A stretch of 64,000 bases of DNA. It comes from Actinocorallia sp. API 0066. GTDB taxonomy: Bacteria > Actinomycetota > Actinomycetes > Streptosporangiales > Streptosporangiaceae. Positions within the stretch are counted from its first letter, which is position 1. Every line of letters starts with the position of its first letter. The DNA lies in assembly GCF_020991275.1 (NCBI RefSeq), contig NZ_JAJLQY010000006.1, forward strand, positions 1-64,000. The letters run 5' to 3'. The position numbers and the translations under genes are program-made. Shown one piece after another: positions 57,463 to 64,000 of this stretch. Below the pieces are notes generated by a model. The model ran no database searches and was not told the origin of the DNA. It saw only the letters and a program-made list of their open reading frames with translations.

Positions 57463-58685
57463 CGGAGTGCCTCCTTGGGGACGCGAGCGCGGAACACCCA
57501 GCCGCGCAACAGCAGGAACCGGACAAGCGTCGCCAGCCCGTTCGCGGCGACCACCACGACGAGTTCAAGCGCGCGCGAGGGCCGTTCGGCCAGGCCGTGC
57601 AGAAGGGCGAGCGCCCCGGTCGACAGGCACAGCCCGACGAGGAAGGCGGTGCCGCCCTGGAGCTGGTGCCTGACGGCCCCGCCCCCGCCCGTCACGCCGA
57701 ACGTGAAGCGCCGGTTCAGCGCGGTGTTGGCGACCGCCGTCAGCAGAAGGCTGAGGGCGTTGGCGACGAACGGGAGCAGCACCGTCCGGAGCGCGACGTA
57801 CAGGACGGCCTGCGCGACCGTGCAGACGATCCCGACGAGGGCGAAGCGCGGAAGCCGCCTCGCCATGCCGTCCGGCAGGTCGGCTACAGCGCGGCGGGCC
57901 CCGGCGGCGCGGAAGTCGCCGCGCGCGATGCGCCGGGCGACCCGGGCCATGCCCCTGAGGTCGTCGAGGGCGGTGCGGGCGACGTCCACCCGGCTGTCGG
58001 GGTCGTCCACCCAGTCGACGGGCACCTCGTGGATGCGCAGGCCGGTGCGTTGGGCGAGCAGCAGCAGCTCGGTGTCGAAGAACCAGGCGTCGTCCTCTAC
58101 CTGGGGCAGAAGCGCCTGGGCGACCTCCGCGCGGGCCGCCTTGAAGCCGCACTGGGCGTCGGAGAAGCGGGCCGCGAGGGTGGCGCGCAACAGCAGGTTG
58201 TAGCAGCGCGACACGAACTCCCGTTTCGCACCGCGCACGACGGTGGCCTGTCGGGTGAGGCGGCTGCCGATGGCCAGGTCGGAGTGGCCGGACAGCAGGG
58301 GCGCGACGAGCGGGAGGAACCCTTCGAGGCGGGTGGACAGGTCCACGTCCATGTAGGCGACGACGTCGGCGTCGCTCGCGCCCCACACGTGCCGTAGGGC
58401 GAGACCGCGACCCTTGCGGTCGAGCCTGAGCGCGCGGACGTGTGGGAGCTCTTCGGCGAGCCGCCCCGCGACGTCGCTGGTGCGGTCGGTGCTGGCGTTG
58501 TCGGCGATGATGATGCGGAACGCGTAGGGGAACGTCGCGGTGAGGTAGCCGTGCAGCCTGCGGACGCTGGCTTCGAGGACGTGCTCCTCGTTGTGCACGG
58601 GAACGACGATCTCGACGAGTTTCGCGAGGCGCCGCGTCTCGGCCGTGTCGGACGGGGCGCCGGGGAGGTCGGTGGTCGTACTCAT
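57459..58685 (-). CDS. GT2 polyprenyl-phosphate glycosyltransferase with GtrA domain
   Basis: A 408-residue fusion. Residues about 22-260 are a DPM1-type GT-A domain (EIVVPVHNEEHVLE, IIADNASTDRTS, YMDVDLSTRLEG, CGFKAAR), which transfers sugar from a nucleotide to polyprenyl phosphate. Residues about 275-395 are a four-helix GtrA-type domain (FALVGIVCTVAQAVLYVALR). It probably makes and flips the donor for the overlapping GT39 gene. ATG at 58685. Confidence 0.9.
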   Translation of the reverse strand: MSTTTDLPGAPSDTAETRRLAKLVEIVVPVHNEEHVLEASVRRLHGYLTATFPYAFRIIIADNASTDRTSDVAGRLAEELPHVRALRLDRKGRGLALRHVWGASDADVVAYMDVDLSTRLEGFLPLVAPLLSGHSDLAIGSRLTRQATVVRGAKREFVSRCYNLLLRATLAARFSDAQCGFKAARAEVAQALLPQVEDDAWFFDTELLLLAQRTGLRIHEVPVDWVDDPDSRVDVARTALDDLRGMARVARRIARGDFRAAGARRAVADLPDGMARRLPRFALVGIVCTVAQAVLYVALRTVLLPFVANALSLLLTAVANTALNRRFTFGVTGGGGAVRHQLQGGTAFLVGLCLSTGALALLHGLAERPSRALELVVVVAANGLATLVRFLLLRGWVFRARVPKEALR

Positions 58686-58758
58686 GCCGGCGACGATGCC
58701 GGGTGGGGCTGGGAGGCCCCTGATCGGCGCGTGAAGCCCGGATGAGAGTGCGCCGGGG

Positions 58759-60204
58759 TCAGCGGCGGGCGGGCGTCCCCGGCAGGCTCAGGCGCGCGAT
58801 GGCGCCCCCGCCGGGGGCCGCCTCCAGCGTCACCTCGCCCCCGGCCTCCCGGACGACCTGGGCGACGATCGACAGGCCGAGCCCCGATCCGGGCAGGCTG
58901 CGCGCCGACGGCGACCGCCAGAACCGCTCGAAGACGTACGGGAGCTCCTCCTCGGCGACGCCGGGCCCGTGGTCGCGGACGCGCAGGACGCCGTCCGCGA
59001 GCGTCACCTCGACGGTTCCGCCGGACGGGCTGAACTTCACGGCGTTGTCGCACAGGTTGACGACGGCGCGCTCCAGGCTGTCGGGGTCGCCTTCGACCCA
59101 CCAGGGCGTCAGGTCGGCCGTCACGGTGAGCCCCGGGCCGCGCAGCTTCGCCCGGTCCACCGCGCGCTGGACGACCTCGTGGAAGGCGACCTCGGTGTGC
59201 TGGCGGGGCTTGGCGGCGGGGCTGCCGAGCTGGAGGAGGTCGCCGATGAGCGTGGTCAGCTCGCGCATCTGGGCGCGGACGCTGTCCAGGAGGCGGGCCT
59301 TGGTCTCGGGTGGCAGGTCGCGGCCCGTCTCCTCGCTGCGGATGAGCAGGTCGATGTTGGTGCGCATGCTCGTCAGCGGGGTGCGCAGCTCGTGCCCGGC
59401 GTCGGCGACGAGGGCGCGCTGGCGTTCCTGGGACGCGGCGAGCGCCGCCGTCATCGTGTTGAAGGAGCGGCCGAGGCGGGCGATCTCGTCGCTGCCCTCC
59501 TCGGGGATGCGGACGGACAGGTCCTCTGTCCTGGCGACCTCCTCGACGGCTTCCGTCAGCCGGTCCACCGGCCGCAGGGAGGCGCGCGCGATGAGCAGGC
59601 CCGCGACAGCCGATCCGAGGATGCCGCCCACGGAGACGAGGAGGAGGGTGAGGGCGAGGTCGCCGAGCGGGTCGGTGACCTGGCCGAGCGGCAGCGCCGT
59701 CATCACGGTGATCCGCTCGTCGTTCTCGCCTATGTAGGCGACATGGGTGAGGATCCTGACGTTCACCCGGGCGCCGTCGGCGTCGGTGCCGGAGCCGTCG
59801 TGGAAGACGAGGTCGCGGTTGCCGCGCACCACGGCGAGATCGGCCTCGGAGACGGGCATGACGCCCTGGTTCACGATCGTGCAGACCCTGCTGTCGGGCA
59901 GCACGACCTGCTGGAGGCGCTCACTGGGCGGCCGGATGCGGCCGTAGGGGCTCGGCGCGTTCGGATCGGCGTTGGTGGCCTCGGCCGCGCAGTGCTCGAC
60001 GGCGTTGGCGATCTCGAACCTGATCCAGTCGCCACCGGGGCCCGGCCCGGGGCGTCCGGCCTGGACGGTCAGCTGCTTGTCGAGCTGGGCGTACAGCGCG
60101 TCGCGGACGAGGAACCAGCTCGCCAGCGCGCAGGCGGCGACCGCGACGGCCACCGCCGCGGCGGCCAGCAGGGCGATCCTGCCGCGCAGCGGGAGCCGCC
60201 TCAT
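58759..60204 (-). CDS. Sensor histidine kinase, MprB-like
   Basis: A 481-residue membrane kinase. Two helices (about 10-34 and 182-206) flank an outer sensor domain with two Cys (EHCAAEA and RVCTIV). A HAMP domain, then HisKA with [14 protein letters not shown] (phospho-His) and HATPase ([38 protein letters not shown]) follow. ATGA overlap with the response regulator. By similarity to MprB it may sense envelope stress. Confidence 0.92.
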   Translation of the reverse strand: MRRLPLRGRIALLAAAAVAVAVAACALASWFLVRDALYAQLDKQLTVQAGRPGPGPGGDWIRFEIANAVEHCAAEATNADPNAPSPYGRIRPPSERLQQVVLPDSRVCTIVNQGVMPVSEADLAVVRGNRDLVFHDGSGTDADGARVNVRILTHVAYIGENDERITVMTALPLGQVTDPLGDLALTLLLVSVGGILGSAVAGLLIARASLRPVDRLTEAVEEVARTEDLSVRIPEEGSDEIARLGRSFNTMTAALAASQERQRALVADAGHELRTPLTSMRTNIDLLIRSEETGRDLPPETKARLLDSVRAQMRELTTLIGDLLQLGSPAAKPRQHTEVAFHEVVQRAVDRAKLRGPGLTVTADLTPWWVEGDPDSLERAVVNLCDNAVKFSPSGGTVEVTLADGVLRVRDHGPGVAEEELPYVFERFWRSPSARSLPGSGLGLSIVAQVVREAGGEVTLEAAPGGGAIARLSLPGTPARR

Positions 60205-60926
60205 GATCCCGCGCGCAGCACGTAACCCACGCCGCGCACCGTGTGGACGAGCCTGGGCAGCCCGTCTATCTCGGTCTTCCGGCGCAGGTACATCACGTAG
60301 ACGTCGAGGGAGTTGGAGGCGGGTTCGAAGTCGAAGCCCCAGACGGTCTCCAGGATCTGCTCGCGGGTCAGGACCTGGCGGGGGTGCGCCATGAACATCT
60401 CCAGGAGCATGTACTCCGTGCGGGTCAGCTCCAGCGGCCTGCCTTCACGGGTCACCTCTCGGGTGAGCGTGTTCATCCGCAAACCGGCGAACTCCAGGAC
60501 CTCGTCAGCGGGTTCCTCGCCGGGCTTGGCGGGGGACGTCATGGCGCTGCGGCGCAGGAGCGCGCGGACCCGGGCGAGCAGCTCGTCCAGCTCGAACGGC
60601 TTCACCAGGTAGTCGTCGGCCCCGGCGTCCAGGCCGGTGACGCGGTCGCCGACCATGTCGCGGGCCGTGAGCATGAGCACCGGGGTGCCGTCGCCTCCGG
60701 TGCGGAGCCTTCGGCAGGCGGTGAGACCGTCCATGCGGGGCATGAGCACGTCGAGGATGATCAGGTCGGGCCGCGCCTTCTCGGCCGACTCCAGCGCGTC
60801 CACGCCGTCGCCCGCCTCGCTCACCCGGTAGCCCTCGAAGACGAGGCTGCTGGTGAGCGACTCGCGGACGGCGGGCTCGTCGTCGACGACGAGGATGTGG
60901 GCGCGCGGCTCGTCGGGAGAGGTCAT
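60201..60926 (-). CDS. OmpR-family response regulator, MprA-like
   Basis: A 241-residue regulator. Receiver domain with [12 protein letters not shown], phospho-Asp in [13 protein letters not shown] and the Lys in [17 protein letters not shown]-terminal winged helix with [16 protein letters not shown] and [11 protein letters not shown]-like recognition segment. Paired with the kinase by a four-base overlap. ATG at 60926; lnt ends 51 bases upstream. Confidence 0.94.
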   Translation of the reverse strand: MTSPDEPRAHILVVDDEPAVRESLTSSLVFEGYRVSEAGDGVDALESAEKARPDLIILDVLMPRMDGLTACRRLRTGGDGTPVLMLTARDMVGDRVTGLDAGADDYLVKPFELDELLARVRALLRRSAMTSPAKPGEEPADEVLEFAGLRMNTLTREVTREGRPLELTRTEYMLLEMFMAHPRQVLTREQILETVWGFDFEPASNSLDVYVMYLRRKTEIDGLPRLVHTVRGVGYVLRAGS

Positions 60927-60977
60927 GCCCTCACGGTAGCCACCGCGCGCGGCCGTCCCGGTGAACGCCGGGCATTC

Positions 60978-62486
60978 TCAGCGCGCTCTCACCCATTTCT
61001 CACCCGGTCCCGGCCAGGTGCGGGAGCGCAGGGAGACGACGATAAGGAGGCAGGTCAGAGGGATGAGGTCTCCGATCCGGGTGAAGGGGGTGCGCGCGTC
61101 GGCGTCCGGTAGGGGGACGACGACGGGGAACACGCCTGTCTCGTCGGTGCCGTGCCAGGCGAGGAGTTCCCCGCGCGGGCCGAAGGCAGCCGTCACCCCG
61201 GTGAGCGCCGCCTGTACGACGGGACGGCCGGTCTCGGCGGCCCGGACGGCGGCGAGCGAGGCGTGCTGCGCGGGCGCCCAGCTCTCCTGGAACGTCGAGG
61301 TGGCGGACTGGACGACGATCAGCCGCGCCCCGTCCGCGACGGCGACCCTGCCCAGATCGGGGAAGGCCGACTCGAAGCAGACGAGCGGGGTGATCCGGAC
61401 ACCGTGCACGTCGAACACGGCGGGCCCGTCGCCGGGCACGCGGTCCTCGGCGGCGGCCCCGCTGATCGCCGCGAGCCACCCGAAGAGCGGACGGAGCGGG
61501 ATGTACTCCCCGAACGGGACGAGTCTCATCTTGACGTACCTGTCGGCCTCGGTTCCGTCCCGGTAGAGCACCGACGATTTGGAGATCCGCCCCGAGGGCG
61601 TCCTGGCGTCCTCGTTGACCAGGACCGTCCCGAGGTCGGCGATCCGCTCCCGCAGGTCCGGGCGCGACCTCAGATCGAAGCCCACCGAACTCTCCCCCCA
61701 GACGATCAGGTCGGCGCCCTCGACCGTCCGGGAGAGCCGCTCGTTCTCCGCGAACCGGACTTCCGGCCCCGTCACCACCCCCGGCTGGACCAGCGCCAGC
61801 GTCATCTCCTCGCGCGCCTCCCCCGCCCCGCGCGTCAACCCGGCCACTCCCGCCACGGCCGCCCCGACCGCCGCGACCCCGGCCAGCCCGTGCCACCACT
61901 TTGCGCGGCCGAGCAGTCCCCGTCCACGCTCCGGCGCCGCCCGGACGCGTGCGGCCGCGAGGCGCGTGATCAGGAGCGCCAGGGCGGCGTTGACGGCGAC
62001 GAGGACGAACGAGACGAGCCAGACCCCGCCGACCGCCGCCAGCCGCAGCACCTCGGGGCTCTCCCACTGCGTCGCCCCGTAGACCGCCCACGGCCCGCCG
62101 AACGGGTGCCAGGACCGCAGGTACTCGCCCGCCACCCACACCGCGGGCAGCACCAGCACCCCGTCCCAGCCACGGCACACCCGCGCGGCGACCCCGAACG
62201 GCGCCCACAGCGCCCCGAACCCGACGGCCACCAGCAGCAGCGCGGGCCCGATGTTGGGCGCCGTCCAGTACATCGCCGCGCCGATGTACCCGGCCCCGAA
62301 CGCCCACCCCCGCCGCAGCGCCCCCCTGACGTCGTCCGCCCGCCGCGCCCAGAGCACCCCCGGCACCACCGCCGCCCAGGCGAGCCACCACAGCCCGACC
62401 CCGGGAAACGCCAGCACCGGGACCACCCCGGCCAGGAACGCCCACCCCATCCCTCCAGTCAAACCCCCACCGGGCCCCGCCCACAA
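60978..62486 (-). CDS. lnt: Apolipoprotein N-acyltransferase
   Basis: Adds the third acyl chain to lipoproteins. The 502-residue protein has about seven helices followed by a nitrilase domain (about 230-470) holding the Glu in IVWGESSVGF, Lys in VKMRLVPFGEY and Cys in TPLVCFESAFP. Start uncertain: TTG at 62486 is the longest option, ATG at 62450 directly abuts GGAGGG and has no room for initiation. Mycobacterial Lnt is fused or adjacent to a polyprenol mannose synthase; here a GT2 gene is four genes downstream. Confidence 0.9.
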   Translation of the reverse strand: MWAGPGGGLTGGMGWAFLAGVVPVLAFPGVGLWWLAWAAVVPGVLWARRADDVRGALRRGWAFGAGYIGAAMYWTAPNIGPALLLVAVGFGALWAPFGVAARVCRGWDGVLVLPAVWVAGEYLRSWHPFGGPWAVYGATQWESPEVLRLAAVGGVWLVSFVLVAVNAALALLITRLAAARVRAAPERGRGLLGRAKWWHGLAGVAAVGAAVAGVAGLTRGAGEAREEMTLALVQPGVVTGPEVRFAENERLSRTVEGADLIVWGESSVGFDLRSRPDLRERIADLGTVLVNEDARTPSGRISKSSVLYRDGTEADRYVKMRLVPFGEYIPLRPLFGWLAAISGAAAEDRVPGDGPAVFDVHGVRITPLVCFESAFPDLGRVAVADGARLIVVQSATSTFQESWAPAQHASLAAVRAAETGRPVVQAALTGVTAAFGPRGELLAWHGTDETGVFPVVVPLPDADARTPFTRIGDLIPLTCLLIVVSLRSRTWPGPGEKWVRAR

Positions 62487-62498
62487 CCCCGCCGCTGA

Positions 62499-63125
62499 TC
62501 AGCGGCGGGAGCCCGGCCACGGGCCTAGAGGCTTGGCCCAGACCTGCTCGACGGTCTTCCTGGTGTCGTAGACGCGGAAGCCGCGCGCCTCGTAGTTGGG
62601 CAGGGCGGCCGGGCCGTCGAGGGAGCAGGTGTGAAGCCAGACCCGCGAGGTCGGCGGGAGCGGGTGGCGCTCGCCCAGCGTCCAGGCCCGACGGACGGCT
62701 TCCGTGAGCAGATGACCGCCCAAACCCCGCCCGGTGAAAGCAGGCAGCAGACCAAAGCAGATGATCTCGACGTCGCCGTCAGCCCCAGGCGTGAACTCGG
62801 CGTACCCGGCGGGCGTGCCGCGATCCCAGGCGATCCACGTCTCGACGCCGGGCCTGGCCAGCCAGTGCTCCCAGTGCTCGTACGACCAGGGCAGCCGGTC
62901 CGACCACAGGTGGTCACCGCCCACGCCGAAGTACAGGTAGCGGCTCAGCTCCGGACTCGGCACCTCCGCCCTGACCACGTCGATCGGCGCGACCCTGCCC
63001 GGCCGCAGGTCGTCCAACGAGGTCTGCTCCAGGTACCACGTGGTTACGGCTTGGCTAACCGTTGCGCTAGCAGGCTCCCTACCAGGTCGTTCATGTCCGC
63101 TGTGCTTGTCGTTATCCTTGACCAC
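62499..63125 (-). CDS. GNAT-family N-acetyltransferase with added N-terminus
   Basis: A 208-residue acetyltransferase; the core runs from about residue 30 (TTWYLEQTSLDDLRP) with the acetyl-CoA loop LLPAFTGRGLGGHLLTEAVR. Relatives usually start at the TTWYLE position, but that codon here is preceded by GTA, which cannot initiate, so translation must begin at GTG 63125, giving a 27-residue polar extension. It starts four bases after the stop of an RHH gene, so the two are translationally coupled. Substrate unknown; it might be a small molecule, a protein or, if a toxin-like pair, aminoacyl-tRNA. Confidence 0.8.
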   Translation of the reverse strand: MVKDNDKHSGHERPGREPASATVSQAVTTWYLEQTSLDDLRPGRVAPIDVVRAEVPSPELSRYLYFGVGGDHLWSDRLPWSYEHWEHWLARPGVETWIAWDRGTPAGYAEFTPGADGDVEIICFGLLPAFTGRGLGGHLLTEAVRRAWTLGERHPLPPTSRVWLHTCSLDGPAALPNYEARGFRVYDTRKTVEQVWAKPLGPWPGSRR

Positions 63126-63129
63126 CAGA

Positions 63130-63303
63130 TCACCGCTTCCGCGCGACGTAGCGCCGTAGAGACTCCGTGATCACCTCAGTGATGGTCTTGCCCTCGGCAG
63201 ATGCCTTCTCGACTGCCGGGCCCCAGATGGTGTCGGGGACCCGAACACTCCGGACGGGCGTCTTGCCCGTGGCTGGCCTACCGATCTTGGGCTTTTCTGT
63301 CAT
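63130..63303 (-). CDS. Ribbon-helix-helix DNA-binding protein (57 residues)
   Basis: A short gene found by reading the minus strand from ATG 63303. The N-terminal basic part holds KIGRPATGK (AT-hook-like GRP), then RSVRVPDTIW as the ribbon and two helices (WGPAVEKASAEGKT, ITEVITESLRRYVARK), the CopG/MetJ-Arc pattern. It ends four bases before the GNAT start. No ribosome site is present, but TAAGAT at 63315-63310 sits six bases before the ATG, so a leaderless mRNA is likely. It may regulate its own promoter or the divergent gene. Confidence 0.78.
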   Translation of the reverse strand: MTEKPKIGRPATGKTPVRSVRVPDTIWGPAVEKASAEGKTITEVITESLRRYVARKR

Positions 63304-63437
63304 ACAAGAATCTTAGCCAAGCTCCTTGACGGGACGCTACCACCCTGCTTAAGTGTAATACAGAAAGCGGCCCCGGACGGTGTTGCAGCACCAGTCCAGG
63401 GCCTTGATCCACACCTTCAAGACAAGGCGAGGACCCA
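63304..63437. promoter_or_regulatory. Divergent promoter region, RHH gene and right-edge gene
   Basis: Minus strand: -10 TAAGAT (63315-63310) for the RHH gene. Plus strand: -35 TTGACG (63326-63331), 17-base spacer and -10 TTAAGT (63349-63354). The plus transcript then holds a hairpin (63369-63403) with stems GGCCC/GGGCC, GGAC/GTCC and GGTG/CACC around loop TTGCAG. The RHH product could bind here. Confidence 0.5.
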
Positions 63438-64000
63438 GTGTCAGATCTTAGCTTCGGCGTGCCCTTCGACGCCGCGAAGCTCGACCAGTCCCAGCGTGAC
63501 GGCCTGGCGTGCGTCGTCTGCCGTCGGGACCACGCGGCCGACCCGGCCCCGGCCCTGCCGGTGGGCGTGGTGGACGGTGGGCAGGTGTTCGCGTGCCGGG
63601 CGTGCGTCTTCCCGGAGGCCGCCTCCCCGGTGGTCGAGCTGCCCGACGGCCGGATCGTGGACGCGGCGGCGTGGGACCAGGGCCGGACCGTCCTGCGCCC
63701 CGGCCCCCTCGCTGCGGCGATCCGGGGCGAGTACCCCCTGCCCGCGCCCGCCCCGGTGCTGCACGACTCCCACGCGATCCCCGAGTGGGACGACCCGGCC
63801 CCGGTCGGGGTGTACGCGGCCGAGATGCGGTTCATGGTCGAGCGCGAGGGGATGTCGATGGTCGCGGTGCGGTGGGCGCGGCTGGGTGAGGCGCTGGGCC
63901 TGCCGACGACGGCGCCGGTGCTCGTGCTGCCGCTGTATGAGGCGGCGGAGCTGGCTCGGGTGCTGCTGGCCCGGCACGTCGAGATCGGCGACGCCGACGT
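63438..64000 (+). CDS. Partial gene, protein with two CxxC pairs, unknown function
   Basis: Runs off the right edge; 187 codons are visible from GTG 63438 (AGGA four bases upstream). The N-terminus (about 20-60) holds CVVC (25-28) and CRAC (53-56), a possible zinc-binding pair, around PVGVVDGGQVF. The rest is Pro- and Ala-rich, then helical (EMRFMVEREGMSMVAVRWARLGEALG). No family assigned; similar short zinc-binding proteins occur in actinomycete accessory regions. An overlapping plus-strand 126-residue frame at 63509-63889 is a shadow. Confidence 0.65.
   Translation, partial: MSDLSFGVPFDAAKLDQSQRDGLACVVCRRDHAADPAPALPVGVVDGGQVFACRACVFPEAASPVVELPDGRIVDAAAWDQGRTVLRPGPLAAAIRGEYPLPAPAPVLHDSHAIPEWDDPAPVGVYAAEMRFMVEREGMSMVAVRWARLGEALGLPTTAPVLVLPLYEAAELARVLLARHVEIGDAD

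Noticed and set aside
63509-63889. 126-residue plus-strand frame near the right edge
   Set aside because: Its product is almost only Arg, Gly and Pro, and the frame starting at GTG 63438 gives a normal protein with two CxxC pairs.
63441-63977. Minus-strand frames opposite the right-edge gene
   Set aside because: Their products are biased His/Arg/Pro-rich sequence without domains, and the plus strand has a promoter and a plausible protein.

Overview
The window is high-GC DNA with dense, mostly co-oriented housekeeping genes. It carries the gene set of an actinomycete: clustered argCJBDFR-GH, a SigE-family sigma factor, four-S1-domain RpsA, PheS with two CxxC pairs, a ParA-ScpA-ScpB cluster, and the actinobacterial 16S leader box. 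I infer a filamentous actinomycete of the Streptosporangiales, possibly Thermomonosporaceae. The phylum is well supported; the family is a guess from protein style.

Layout. Positions 1-526 are the promoter and 5' leader of a minus-strand rRNA operon whose 16S gene lies off the left edge. Next come tyrS and mpg (minus), a TetR regulator (plus) and a small unknown gene. The arginine block (3797-12249, minus) runs argC-argJ-argB-argD-argF-argR-argG-argH with stop/start overlaps, behind one argC promoter that contains a paired operator-like repeat. A sigma factor and a putative membrane anti-sigma partner (plus) converge on pheST. A PAS histidine kinase, a STAS protein and an rRNA methyltransferase lead to infC-rpmI-rplT. 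Then comes a long conserved minus-strand block: pyrG, NUDIX, parA, scpA, scpB, pseudouridine synthase, aroH, tyrA, cmk, der. It links CTP supply, chromosome segregation, tyrosine synthesis and ribosome assembly.

From 31764 to 48200 the content is more varied: a long coiled-coil protein, proline iminopeptidase, a PhoX-like secreted protein, a BBE-type flavin oxidase, cspA with a structured leader, a thiolase-like/DUF35/nitronate-monooxygenase cassette, a DUF4126 membrane protein, a TetR regulator, uvrB, PRC-barrel/DUF2382, two membrane proteins of unknown role and a glycerophosphodiester phosphodiesterase. From 48220 to 62486 (minus) lie coaE, a GNAT, a membrane EEP-fold protein with degraded catalytic motifs, rpsA, a polysaccharide deacetylase, a GT39 mannosyltransferase with a truncated catalytically empty paralog, a GT2-GtrA polyprenol glycosyltransferase, an MprAB-like two-component system and lnt. 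This suggests envelope glycosylation and lipoprotein maturation under two-component control.

The last 1.5 kb looks accessory: a GNAT gene fused behind a previously uncalled 57-residue ribbon-helix-helix gene, a divergent promoter region, and an open-ended gene with two CxxC pairs. Most of the window is ordinary core genome. The observations I would follow first are the cspA leader terminator, the RHH-GNAT pair, the thiolase-like cassette, the EEP pseudoenzyme and the truncated GT39 paralog. I did not find a clear-cut undescribed defence or biosynthetic system.
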